Positions 1-7,886 of a stretch of DNA of 64,000 bases are shown here, piece after piece. The notes beneath the pieces are model-generated. The model was not told the origin of the DNA. It worked only from the letters and a program-made list of their open reading frames with translations, and did no database searches. The stretch is from Streptomyces sannanensis. GTDB taxonomy: Bacteria; Actinomycetota; Actinomycetes; Streptomycetales; Streptomycetaceae. How positions within the stretch are numbered: the first letter of the stretch is position 1; the number at the start of each line of letters is the position of its first letter. Both the position numbers and the translations under genes were made by a program. The stretch lies in NCBI RefSeq assembly GCF_039536205.1, contig NZ_BAAAYL010000001.1, positions 4,464,001 through 4,528,000 of the forward strand, in the 5' to 3' direction.

Positions 1-136
1 CGGCCGGCCGGATGAGAATGCGCTGGCCGACTGCCGCGGCCTGCTGCACGATCCTGTTGACGGAGGCGGCGTCCACGACTGTGCGGTCCACGGCGGTGCC
101 GTCGATGTCGTCGAGGCGCATGATCTCGAAGCGCAA
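1..136 (-). CDS. Hypothetical protein, 5' part only
   Basis: The gene runs off the left edge; 45 codons are visible. The N-terminus reads (M)RFEIMRLDDIDGTAV, followed by a hydrophilic stretch containing VVDAASVNRIVQ. I chose the TTG start because GGGAG lies six bases upstream; an internal ATG at 121 is in frame but has no ribosome site at a normal distance. No domain is recognised, although short proteins of this type recur beside NYN-domain genes in Streptomyces (recalled). A SigR-like promoter lies about 65 bases upstream of the start. Confidence 0.6.
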   Translation of the reverse strand, partial: MRFEIMRLDDIDGTAVDRTVVDAASVNRIVQQAAAVGQRILIRPA

Positions 137-201
137 GGGCCTCTCCCTTCGTCTGATCCTCCTGATGGAGAACTACGGTGCTCCCGTTTCCATAACTCCA
201 C

Positions 202-227
202 AACTGATGACTCGGGGAAAACATTCC
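202..227 (-). promoter_or_regulatory. SigR-type promoter, GGAAT-N18-GTT
   Basis: On the minus strand GGAAT (227-223) and GTT (204-202) are separated by exactly 18 bases, matching the consensus of the Streptomyces thiol-stress sigma factor SigR. It points at the partial gene starting at 136 and predicts a leader of about 60 bases. It is one of three perfect matches in this window, all in intergenic or gene-end positions with correct orientation. Confidence 0.55.
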
Positions 228-327
228 CTACGCTAAGGAAATTTTTCGAGTGCCTAACCACTCAATGGTGAGGGGCGGCAGGAGCGCTTGTGCCCGTTCG
301 GTTACGCCACCGACAATGGGACCCGGT

Positions 328-1218
328 ATGAACGAGGCGAACGACGCAAATATCATCTCCCGCCTGGAGCGCACCAACGAGCTGCTCCAGCGCATGCTCG
401 CGAAGACCCCGACCATGCACGCGATCTTCGTCGATGCCGGGTACGTCTACGCCGCGGCAGGCCGTCTCGTTGCCGGGACCGAGGACCGCAGGGCCTTCGA
501 TCTCGACGCGGAAGGGCTGATCGAGGCGTTCATCGACAAGGCCCGCACGATCTTCGCGGACAGCAGGCTGTTGAGGGTCTACTGGTACGACGGCGCCAGG
601 CGTCGTATCCATACGCCCGAACAGCAGTCCATCGCCGAACTTCCGGACGTCAAGGTCAGGCTCGGCAACCTCAACGCGAACAACCAGCAGAAGGGCGTCG
701 ACTCCCTGATCCGCACGGATTTGGAGTCGCTCGCCCGGCACCGCGTCATCAGCGACGCCGCGCTCATCGGCGGCGACGAGGATCTCGTCCCGGCCGTCGA
801 AGCCGCCCAGGGCTACGGTGCCCGGGTCCATCTGTGGGGCATAGAGGCGCTCGAAGGGCGGAACCAGGCCGAGCCGTTGCTCTGGGAGGCCGACAGTCAG
901 CGCACGTTCGACCTCGAATTCTGCAAGCCGTACGTCACCCGACGGATCCCCGCCGTGCTGGAGGCCGACGGCGCGCCTCCGCCGTCCCGCGACGACGTGC
1001 ACTTCGTCGGCGCGCAGATCGCCGCGACCTGGCTCGCCGAACGGGGCCGTGAAACCCTCGCCAAGCTGCTGCCCGGCCATCCCTATCTGCCGGGCGGGGT
1101 CGACCAGGATCTGCTGGTGGAGGCCGAACGGCTGCTCCATCACTCCCTGCGCGGCCACCCCGACCTGCGGAAATCGCTGCGGGACGGCTTCTGGGAGCAC
1201 GTCCGGGCGTTGTGCTAG
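328..1218 (+). CDS. NYN-domain protein (PIN-like putative RNase)
   Basis: The 296-residue product has an N-terminal helix, then HAIFVDAGYVYAAAG (about residues 31-45) with the first acidic residue of a PIN/NYN nuclease fold, and later SLIRTDLESLA and ALIGGDEDLVPAVEAA, which carry further acidic active-site positions. NYN proteins are predicted metal-dependent RNases; the RNA target here is unknown. I chose ATG 328 (MNEAND) over an open frame beginning at 250 because the upstream 26 codons are not protein-like. Its stop TAG overlaps the stop of the convergent hydrolase at CTAG (1215-1218), so there is no room for a terminator between them. Confidence 0.8.
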   Translation: MNEANDANIISRLERTNELLQRMLAKTPTMHAIFVDAGYVYAAAGRLVAGTEDRRAFDLDAEGLIEAFIDKARTIFADSRLLRVYWYDGARRRIHTPEQQSIAELPDVKVRLGNLNANNQQKGVDSLIRTDLESLARHRVISDAALIGGDEDLVPAVEAAQGYGARVHLWGIEALEGRNQAEPLLWEADSQRTFDLEFCKPYVTRRIPAVLEADGAPPPSRDDVHFVGAQIAATWLAERGRETLAKLLPGHPYLPGGVDQDLLVEAERLLHHSLRGHPDLRKSLRDGFWEHVRALC

Positions 1219-2087
1219 CCGTCCAGGGCGCCCTTGGCCCAGAACTCCACCAGTGCCGCGGTCAGCACCTCCGGGTGCGACACATTCGGCGAGTGCTCGG
1301 CGCCCTCGATCACCGTGTGGTGCGCGCCGGTCCCCAGGGCCATGGCACTCAGCTCCGCCGACGGCCAGACCGTCTCCAGGTCGCCGTACGCGATGTGCAG
1401 CGGCACGGGCAGCGCCGCGACCGCGGCCGTACGGTCCGGCTCACGGCGCAGACAGCGGCCCGTCGCACGTAGCTGCATGCTCTCCGTGCCCAGCCAGCGG
1501 CGCTCCAGGAACTCCAGGACGTCCGCCGGGTCGTTGCTCTCCGCGGCGGCGTCGCCCCTGCTGTCCAGCCACCTCATGGCCGCCCACACCCACTCCTTGC
1601 GCATCACCGGCAGCGCGGCGCGCAGCGCGAGCAGCCGCGCCCGCTGCGGAGCCGCGACCCGGCCGGGGCCCGAGGAGAGGAGGGTGAGTGTGCGGAAAGG
1701 GGACGGGTCGAGCCGTACGGCGGCGCGGGCCACCAGCCCGCCGAACGAATGCCCCAGCAGATGCACCGGCCCGTCGCCCAGTGCCGCCGCCTGCGCCAGC
1801 ACGTCCTGCGCCAGCTCGCGCTGTGTGTACCCGGCACGGTGCCGTGGCCCGGGACTCTCGTACTGGCCGCGGCCGTCGACGGCGACGGCCCGGTAACCGG
1901 CCACGGCGAGCGGTTCCAGGAGCGCGAGGAAGTCCTCCTTGCTCCCGGTGTACCCCGGCACCAGCAGCACGGTCCCCAGCGCGGCGTCCTGCGGGCGCGC
2001 ATCCAGCGCGGCGAACTCCTGCCGTGCGGTGCGCAGCCGGTACGCGCGTGTACCGGGCGGCAGCGCGAGGGCCCTGGGCTTGCTCAT
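1215..2087 (-). CDS. Alpha/beta-fold hydrolase
   Basis: A 290-residue hydrolase with the oxyanion region VLLVPGYTGSKEDF, the nucleophile elbow GHSFGG, a late acidic residue in YGDLETVWP and the catalytic His in EGAEHSPNVSHPE, so the Ser-Asp-His triad looks complete. Its substrate cannot be told from sequence. The start is the ATG at MSKPRALALP; the frame stays open upstream, but those 43 codons are arginine-rich and unlike the family. No signal peptide is seen, so it is probably cytoplasmic. Confidence 0.8.
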   Translation of the reverse strand: MSKPRALALPPGTRAYRLRTARQEFAALDARPQDAALGTVLLVPGYTGSKEDFLALLEPLAVAGYRAVAVDGRGQYESPGPRHRAGYTQRELAQDVLAQAAALGDGPVHLLGHSFGGLVARAAVRLDPSPFRTLTLLSSGPGRVAAPQRARLLALRAALPVMRKEWVWAAMRWLDSRGDAAAESNDPADVLEFLERRWLGTESMQLRATGRCLRREPDRTAAVAALPVPLHIAYGDLETVWPSAELSAMALGTGAHHTVIEGAEHSPNVSHPEVLTAALVEFWAKGALDG

Positions 2088-2180
2088 GCCACGAGCGTAA
2101 CGGTCGCGCGGTTCGGCGTGCGGCCCGGCGCTGCCGCGCATCGTCCGGCAGGCCGGGGCATCCGACGCGTGTACGTACGC

Positions 2181-2218
2181 CGATGGCCCGGCTCCCTGGA
2201 GCGGGAGCCGGGCCATCG
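2181..2218 (-). terminator. Hairpin terminator of the helicase gene
   Basis: Perfect 16-bp arms (2181-2196 and 2203-2218) enclose a 6-base loop just past the helicase stop codon. There is no U-tract, as is common for Streptomyces terminators. Confidence 0.7.
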
Positions 2219-2237
2219 GGCCGTCAGCGGCGACCGG

Positions 2238-4766
2238 TCACGCGGTCTCGGGCACTGCTTCGGTGACCTTCTTGGCGCGGGTCCGGCGCGGCTTGGGCGC
2301 TGCCTCGGCCGTGTCCGCAGGGGCCTCCGCGACCTTCTTGGCCCGTGTGCGGCGCGGCTTGGCCTCGGTGACCTCGGCGACCTCGGCGGTGGCGACGGCG
2401 GTCTCGGCCGGCTTGGCCGTGGCGGCCTTGCGGGTGCGGCGGGGCTTGGCCTCGGTGGCCTCGGCGGTGGCGACGGCGGTCTCGGCCGCGGTTTCCGTGA
2501 CCTTCTTGGCCCGTGTGCGGCGCGGCTTGGCCTCGGCCTCGGTGGCCTCGGTGGCTTCCGTGGTCTCGGCCGGCTTGGCCGTGGTGGCCTTGCGGGTGCG
2601 GCGGGGCTTGGCCTCGGTGGCCTCGGCGGTGTCCTCCGCTGCCTCCGCGACCTTCTTGGCCCGTGTGCGGCGCGGCTTGGCCTCGGCGACCTCGGCGACC
2701 TCAGCGGTGGCGACGGCGGTGTCGACCGCTGCCTCCGCGACCTTCTTGGCCCGTGTGCGGCGCGGCTTGGCCTCGGCGACCTCGGCGACCTCAGCGGTGG
2801 CGACGGCGGTGTCGACCGCTGCCTCCGCGACCTTCTCGGCCCGCGTGCGGCGCGGCTTGGCCTCGGCGACCGGAGCGGCCTCCGCGGCCCGAGCAGCCTC
2901 GGCCAGCCTGGCCGCGGCGGACTCCGGGGTCTGGAAGTCCGGCTCGGCGACCGCGGGCCTGGGCCTGACGACCCGCGCGCGGCGCGGCCTGACCGGCGCC
3001 TCGGCGGTGGCCGGGGCCTCCGCGGGAGCCTCGACCGGCGTCACCTTGCGGGTGCGGCGGCGCGGCTCGGCCTCGGCCTCCGCCGGGACCACCACGACGG
3101 CGGGCTCCGGCCGGACGGGGGCTTCGGCGACCGCGACCGCTGCGTCGGCCGGCCTGGCCGCTGCACGGCTGCGGCGGCGACGCGGCTTGGCCTCGACGGC
3201 CTCCGCCGTGTCGACGGCAGCCTCGGCCGGGGCCGCGGCGCTCTCGACCGGGGTCACCGCGGCGGCCGGCGCCTCGGACGACGCGCCCGCGCGGGTGCGG
3301 CGGCGACGGCGCAGGACACGCGGGCCGCTCTGCTCCGGGGACTCCTCCGCGGCCGGGGCGGCCGCCGGGGCGGCACCTTCGGCGAGCGGCGCACCACCGC
3401 GCGTACGACGGCGCTCGCGCGGGGTACGGGTGCGGGCGGGGCGCTCCTCCGTGCGCGTACGGGCACCTCGGCCACCGCGGCCGCCGGTCTCGCCGAGGTC
3501 CTCGATCTCCTCGGCGTCCAGGCCGGCCCGGGTGCGCTCGGTGCGGGGCAGGATGCCCTTCGTGCCGGCCGGGATGTTCAGCTCCTCGAACAGGTGCGGG
3601 GAGCTGGAGTACGTCTCGACCGGGTCGTTGAAGTCCAGCTCCAGCGCCTTGTTGATCAGCTGCCAGCGCGGGATGTCGTCCCAGTCGACGAGCGTGATGG
3701 CGGTGCCGGAGTTGCCCGCGCGGCCGGTCCGGCCGATGCGGTGCAGATAGGTCTTCTCGTCCTCGGGCGACTGGTAGTTGATGACGTGGGTCACACCCTC
3801 GACGTCGATGCCGCGGGCGGCGACGTCGGTGCAGACGAGCACGTCCACCTTGCCGTTGCGGAAGGCGCGCAGCGCCTGCTCGCGCGCGCCCTGGCCGAGG
3901 TCGCCGTGCACCGCGCCGGAGGCGAAGCCACGGCGCTGCAGCTGCTCGGCGATGTCGGCGGCGGTCCGCTTCGTACGGCAGAAGATCATCGCGAGGCCGC
4001 GGCCCTCCGCCTGCAGGATGCGGGCGACCATCTCCGGCTTGTCCATGGAGTGGGCGCGGTAGACGTGCTGCGCGATGTTGGCGTGGGTCGCGCCCTCGTC
4101 GTCCGGCGAGGTGGCGCGGATGTGCGTGGGCCGCGACATGTAGCGCCGGGCGAGGCCGATGACCGCGCCGGGCATGGTCGCCGAGAACAGCATGGTCTGC
4201 CGCTTCGCCGGCAGCAGCTCCATGATCTTCTCGACGTCGGGCAGGAAGCCCAGGTCGAGCATCTCGTCGGCCTCGTCGAGGACGAGCGCCTTGACATGCG
4301 ACAGGTCGAGCTTCTTCTGGCCGGCCAGGTCGAGCAGCCGCCCGGGCGTGCCGACGACGACGTCGACGCCCTTCTGCAGGGCCTCGACCTGCGGCTCGTA
4401 CGCACGGCCGCCGTAGATCGCGAGGACGCGGACGTTACGGACCTTGCCGGCGGTCAGCAGGTCGTTCGTGACCTGGGTGCACAGCTCGCGCGTGGGGACG
4501 ACGACCAGGGCCTGCGGGGTGTCGGTCAGCTGCTCGGGCCGGGCCCGGCCCGCCTCGACGTCCGCGGGGACGGTGACGCGCTCCAGCAGCGGAAGACCGA
4601 AGCCGAGGGTCTTGCCCGTGCCGGTCTTCGCCTGACCGATGACATCGGTGCCGGAGAGCGCGACGGGAAGGGTCATCTCCTGGATGGGGAAGGGGTTGAT
4701 GATGCCGACGGCTTCCAGGGCCTCGGCGGTCTCGGGAAGGATCCCGAGGTCTCGGAACGTAGTCAG
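2238..4766 (-). CDS. DEAD-box ATP-dependent RNA helicase with long repetitive tail
   Basis: The 842-residue product contains a complete RNA-helicase core: Q motif near PFPIQE (25-30), Walker A AKTGTGKT (46-53), PTREL (91-95), DEAD (164-167), SAT (195-197), ARGID (317-321) and HRIGRTGRAG (342-351). After about residue 425 comes a tail of some 410 residues rich in Ala, Glu, Lys and Arg, with about eight copies of KPRRTR spaced by acidic-alanine segments; it may bind RNA or ribosomes non-specifically (inference). The likely start is a rare CTG at 4766, because AGAAGAGG sits seven bases upstream and the protein then begins (M)TTFRDLGIL as expected for the family; no ATG or GTG in frame is better placed. 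It is divergent from the ferritin-like gene. Confidence 0.88.
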   Translation of the reverse strand: MTTFRDLGILPETAEALEAVGIINPFPIQEMTLPVALSGTDVIGQAKTGTGKTLGFGLPLLERVTVPADVEAGRARPEQLTDTPQALVVVPTRELCTQVTNDLLTAGKVRNVRVLAIYGGRAYEPQVEALQKGVDVVVGTPGRLLDLAGQKKLDLSHVKALVLDEADEMLDLGFLPDVEKIMELLPAKRQTMLFSATMPGAVIGLARRYMSRPTHIRATSPDDEGATHANIAQHVYRAHSMDKPEMVARILQAEGRGLAMIFCRTKRTAADIAEQLQRRGFASGAVHGDLGQGAREQALRAFRNGKVDVLVCTDVAARGIDVEGVTHVINYQSPEDEKTYLHRIGRTGRAGNSGTAITLVDWDDIPRWQLINKALELDFNDPVETYSSSPHLFEELNIPAGTKGILPRTERTRAGLDAEEIEDLGETGGRGGRGARTRTEERPARTRTPRERRRTRGGAPLAEGAAPAAAPAAEESPEQSGPRVLRRRRRTRAGASSEAPAAAVTPVESAAAPAEAAVDTAEAVEAKPRRRRSRAAARPADAAVAVAEAPVRPEPAVVVVPAEAEAEPRRRTRKVTPVEAPAEAPATAEAPVRPRRARVVRPRPAVAEPDFQTPESAAARLAEAARAAEAAPVAEAKPRRTRAEKVAEAAVDTAVATAEVAEVAEAKPRRTRAKKVAEAAVDTAVATAEVAEVAEAKPRRTRAKKVAEAAEDTAEATEAKPRRTRKATTAKPAETTEATEATEAEAKPRRTRAKKVTETAAETAVATAEATEAKPRRTRKAATAKPAETAVATAEVAEVTEAKPRRTRAKKVAEAPADTAEAAPKPRRTRAKKVTEAVPETA
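2641..2871. repeat. 90-bp perfect tandem repeat in the helicase tail
   Basis: 2641-2730 and 2731-2820 are identical 90-bp units, and a third, diverged partial copy follows from 2821. Each unit codes for 30 residues containing one KPRRTR block. The identity at DNA level, not just protein level, implies recent slippage or unequal crossing-over and likely length variation between strains. Confidence 0.9.
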
Positions 4767-5135
4767 AGCACTGCCTCTTCTGTGATCGCGGTGCGAGGCG
4801 AACGCTGGGGTCTCACCACGCCGGACTGCATCCGGCCGCGGAGGGGCGGGCGGGGTGGCGCGGGACCACTGCCGTCGCTCGAGCGCTCGTACCGCTGAGG
4901 GCCCCTCATCTGCGGTACGAGCTGTCTCGTGCCGCGTGGAGGGCGGTCGGGTCGGAGCCGATCGGGCCACCGACCGGGCATCCTCATTCAGGTGCCCGTC
5001 GAATACTCGGCGGGCAGCCGTACCACCATACCGTGGAATCGCGCATGTGTGTGTGGCGCATTTCGCAAGGAGCCTGTGAGGGAAGTGGCTGGCCAGAGCC
5101 TTCCCCGGGGCGGCGGGCGGGCTATTGTGCGCTTC
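4767..5135. other. Divergent intergenic region, helicase / ferritin-like gene
   Basis: This 369-bp stretch holds no convincing gene. It contains a stem-loop at 4885-4922: 11-bp arms GCTCGTACCGC and its complement, with an inner TGAGG-GCC-CCTCA stem. The structure would lie in the helicase leader or mark a promoter boundary. I did not find a clear -35/-10 pair for either gene. Confidence 0.5.
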
Positions 5136-5870
5136 ATGGAGACGCCTGACAACGCCACTGCTGCCGAATCTCTCACCGGAATCGCCGCCCAGGACTGGGC
5201 CACGGCTTCCGCCGAACCCCAGTACCGCGCGGCAGTCGTGGACCTGCTCGGTGCGCTCGCCTACGGCGAGCTGGCGGCCTTCGAGCGGCTCGCCGAGGAC
5301 GCGAAGCTGGCGCCGACGCTGGCCGACAAGGCGGAGCTGGCCGCGATGGCCTCGGCGGAGTTCCACCACTTCGAGCGGCTGCGGGACCGGCTCGCGGCGA
5401 TCGACGTCGAGCCGACCGAGGCGATGCAGCCGTTCGCGGCCGCGCTGGACGGGTTCCACCGGCAGACCGCGCCGTCCGACTGGCTGGAGGGCCTGGTCAA
5501 GGCGTATGTCGGCGACTCGATCGCCAGCGACTTCTACCGTGAGGTCGCCGTCCGCCTGGACGCGGACACCCAGGCCCTGGTGCTGGCGGTGCTCGACGAC
5601 ACGGGGCACGGCAACTTCGCCGTGGAGAAGGTGCGCGCGGCGATCGAGGAGGACCCGCGGGTCGGGGGCCGGCTCGCGCTGTGGGCGCGGCGCCTGATGG
5701 GCGAGGCGCTGTCGCAGGCGCAGCGGGTGGTCGCGGAGCGCGACGCGCTCTCCACGATGCTGGTGGGCGGCGTGGCGGACGGGTTCGACCTGGCGGAGGT
5801 CGGGCGGATGTTCTCGAGGATCACGGAGGCGCACACCAAGCGCATGGCCGCGCTGGGGCTGGCCGCGTAG
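5136..5870 (+). CDS. Ferritin-like fold protein (MiaE-like family)
   Basis: A 244-residue all-helical protein starting METPDNATAAE. The helices carry a spaced Glu/His pattern (GELAAFERLAED, SAEFHHFERLRD and later DTGHGNFAVEKV) typical of ferritin-like di-iron folds related to MiaE hydroxylases. Whether it binds iron or modifies tRNA is not known; the Streptomyces family is usually annotated only as ferritin-like. The open frame extends upstream to 4929, but those codons run through the divergent promoter region and are not included. Confidence 0.75.
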   Translation: METPDNATAAESLTGIAAQDWATASAEPQYRAAVVDLLGALAYGELAAFERLAEDAKLAPTLADKAELAAMASAEFHHFERLRDRLAAIDVEPTEAMQPFAAALDGFHRQTAPSDWLEGLVKAYVGDSIASDFYREVAVRLDADTQALVLAVLDDTGHGNFAVEKVRAAIEEDPRVGGRLALWARRLMGEALSQAQRVVAERDALSTMLVGGVADGFDLAEVGRMFSRITEAHTKRMAALGLAA

Positions 5871-5939
5871 GCCCGGCTACGCGCGGGCTGGTTGCCGCGC
5901 TCCGTTGTGGCGGCCGGTGTGGGGCGTCGCCACCGGGGC

Positions 5940-5960
5940 CCGTCCGGCGTTCGAGGACGG
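5940..5960. repeat. Short Streptomyces intergenic repeat (CGTCCGGCG..TCGAGGACG)
   Basis: The sequence CGTCCGGCGTTCGAGGACGG lies in a gene-free spacer. The same motif recurs inside adnB (about 29250 and 29308). From memory, this motif is widespread between Streptomyces genes. Confidence 0.6.
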
Positions 5961-6033
5961 ACACACCGGTAGCCCGGACGGAGAGCGTTGCCGCGCACGG
6001 GGCTGGGGCACCCCGGTGCGCGGAGCCCCAGTG

Positions 6034-6297
6034 CTACGCCGGTGATCGGCGGAGGCGGCCCGTGGGGCGGATCAGGAGGGAGAGCGACACCAACCCGATC
6101 AGCACCGCGCCCACCGGCGTGGCCACTCCATGGCCCGGGCCCAGCGCCGAGTGCATGAGGAACGCGCCGAAGAGCGCGCCGAGTGTGCCGGTGGCGAGGA
6201 CCGCGCGGCGCGCCGGGAGCCGGTGGGGCAGCCGTGTCGTCGCAGTCCAGGCGAGGGCGAGACCGAGCAGTGCGGAACCGAGCGCTTCCAAGATCAC
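6034..6297 (-). CDS. Small membrane protein
   Basis: An 87-residue protein with three hydrophobic segments: about residues 3-20, 32-50 and 58-77. The N-terminus starts at GTG (MILEALGSALLG) with GAGG nine bases upstream. It ends in a short basic tail, RPTGRLRRSPA. No family is recognised. It lies between a ferritin-like gene and DUF3107, with a very strong hairpin on its upstream side, so it is probably its own transcription unit. Confidence 0.65.
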   Translation of the reverse strand: MILEALGSALLGLALAWTATTRLPHRLPARRAVLATGTLGALFGAFLMHSALGPGHGVATPVGAVLIGLVSLSLLIRPTGRLRRSPA

Positions 6298-6392
6298 CGA
6301 GTCTCACCTCACGGTCGGTTCTGCCAGGCCGGACACGTTGTAGCCGTCCTACCCGAAGCGCGCGGAACGCAACCCTCCCCCGTCGGGGGACA

Positions 6393-6434
6393 CGCGAACG
6401 GCCCGGCGGTCAGGTGACCGCCGGGCCGTTCGCG
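6393..6434 (-). terminator. Strong hairpin terminator after the DUF3107 gene
   Basis: A perfect 20-bp inverted repeat (6393-6412 and 6415-6434) with only two unpaired central bases begins ten bases beyond the DUF3107 stop codon. It is strong enough to act in either direction. Confidence 0.75.
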
Positions 6435-6444
6435 TTCGCTCGTG

Positions 6445-6672
6445 TCACACCGTGCCGAAGCCCACCCGGCGGGCCGCCGACTCGCCGATCTCCACGTACG
6501 CGATGCGGTCGGCCGGAACCAGGATCCTGCGGCCCTTGTCATCCGTGAGGCTGAGCAGCTGAGTCTTGCCGCCCAGCGCGTCGGCCACGGCGCGCTCGAC
6601 ATCCTCGGCGGACTGCCCGCTCTCCAGAACGATCTCCCGGGGCGCGTGCTGCACGCCGATCTTGACCTCCAC
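6445..6672 (-). CDS. DUF3107 family small protein
   Basis: A 75-residue protein beginning (M)EVKIGVQHAPREIVLES and containing KTQLLSLTDDKGRRILVPADRIAYVEIG, the typical actinobacterial DUF3107 profile: a small beta-rich protein of unknown function. GTG at 6672 is chosen because GGAGGG lies eight bases upstream. It follows the TetR gene with a 76-bp gap on the same strand, so the two may be co-transcribed. Confidence 0.8.
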   Translation of the reverse strand: MEVKIGVQHAPREIVLESGQSAEDVERAVADALGGKTQLLSLTDDKGRRILVPADRIAYVEIGESAARRVGFGTV

Positions 6673-6748
6673 GGCTATGTCCCTCCGAACGGTCCGTGCG
6701 ATGCGCGATCTTCGCGCCGTACGCAACACACATTAGCCCGGAAGGGGC

Positions 6749-7390
6749 TCAGTGCTGTTCGGCGCCGTGCAGCGGGAAACCGGCGATCCCGCGCCAGGCC
6801 AGCGAGGTCAGCAGCTGAACCGCCTTGTCGCGCGGGATGCCGGACCCGCTGGAGAGCCAGTAGCGGGCGACCACCTGGGAGACCCCGCCGAGGCCCACGG
6901 CCAGCAGCATGGACTCGTCCTGGGACAGCCCGGTGTCCTCGGCGATGACGTCGGAGATCGCCTCGGCGCACTGGAGCGAGACCCGCTCGACGCGCTCGCG
7001 CACCGCCGGCTCGTTCGTCAGGTCGGACTCGAAGACCAGCCGGAACGCGCCGCCCTCGTCCTGGACGTACGCGAAGTACGCGTCCATCGTCGCGGCGACC
7101 CGCAGCTTGTTGTCGGTCGTCGAGGCGAGCGCCGTACGCACCGCCTGGAGCAGGGCCTCGCAGTGCTGGTCGAGCAGCGCCAGGTAGAGCTCGAGTTTGC
7201 CCGGAAAGTGCTGGTAGAGAACCGGCTTGCTGACGCCGGCGCGTTCCGCGATGTCGTCCATCGCCGCGGAGTGGTATCCCTGTGCGACAAAGACTTCCTG
7301 AGCTGCGCCCAGCAGTTGGTTGCGACGGGCTCGGCGTGGCAGGCGCGTGCCCCGCGGGCGTGCCGCCTCTGTCTGCTCGATGGCTGTCAC
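6749..7390 (-). CDS. TetR/AcrR family transcriptional regulator
   Basis: A 213-residue regulator. The helix-turn-helix covers about residues 20-66: LLGAAQEVFVAQGYHSA, then MDDIAERAGVSKPVLYQHF. The C-terminal ligand domain (YFAYVQDEGGAFRLVFES) contains the conserved region of actinobacterial TetR proteins near lipid or housekeeping genes, but the ligand is unknown. Start GTG at 7390 follows GGGAGG. A further 32 codons are open upstream but have no ribosome site. Confidence 0.85.
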   Translation of the reverse strand: MTAIEQTEAARPRGTRLPRRARRNQLLGAAQEVFVAQGYHSAAMDDIAERAGVSKPVLYQHFPGKLELYLALLDQHCEALLQAVRTALASTTDNKLRVAATMDAYFAYVQDEGGAFRLVFESDLTNEPAVRERVERVSLQCAEAISDVIAEDTGLSQDESMLLAVGLGGVSQVVARYWLSSGSGIPRDKAVQLLTSLAWRGIAGFPLHGAEQH

Positions 7391-7542
7391 GCCGCCTCCC
7401 TGGTTGATCCGTTTGCGCTGTGCGCCGCGCCCGACATCGTACGTTTGGGTAACCGTGTCATGCGCCGTGCGGACGCAGAATTTCACGGACCGGACGTCGG
7501 CGGTAGCTGGAAATTAAACGGTAAACCGACAAAGTGGGCAGG

Positions 7543-7758
7543 TCAGCGGTAGTCGTCCTCGTCGAGGGCGACCACACGGATCTGCTCGACGGCGTCGGCT
7601 GGGTTCGCGGTGGCCGGATCGACGGTGGTCAGAGGCTCGTCCTGTTCCGGACGGAGTTCGGTGTGCTGCTCCGCCGCGTCGGCCTCGGGGATCTCCTCTT
7701 CGAGTCCGGCCCGATCCTCCTCGTCGAAGGTCTCCGGGTCGGTGGGGTCCACTGACAT
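7543..7758 (-). CDS. Small acidic hypothetical protein
   Basis: A 71-residue, strongly acidic protein, MSVDPTDPETFDEEDRAG..., without Cys or hydrophobic segments, so probably unstructured. It is preceded by AGAGG at six bases. It lies between the TetR gene and a divergent hydrolase gene. No function can be assigned. Confidence 0.65.
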   Translation of the reverse strand: MSVDPTDPETFDEEDRAGLEEEIPEADAAEQHTELRPEQDEPLTTVDPATANPADAVEQIRVVALDEDDYR

Positions 7759-7886
7759 GTTGTGCCTCTTTCCCGGGTGAGAGCCCCTCTACGTACGAGC
7801 GTAGGCAGAGACACCTTCCCACCGCCATGTGGTGTGTGACCGCGAACACACGGGCAGCTGTGTGATCACCTCGTAACATTGCCCGC

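Noticed and set aside
250..327. N-terminal extension of the NYN protein
   Set aside because: The 26 codons overlap the divergent promoter region and look unlike protein; ATG 328 fits the family better.
1749..4898. A 1,049-codon open frame opposite the helicase gene
   Set aside because: It is the antisense shadow of the GC-rich repetitive tail and core; its residues follow the helicase repeat pattern and show no domain.
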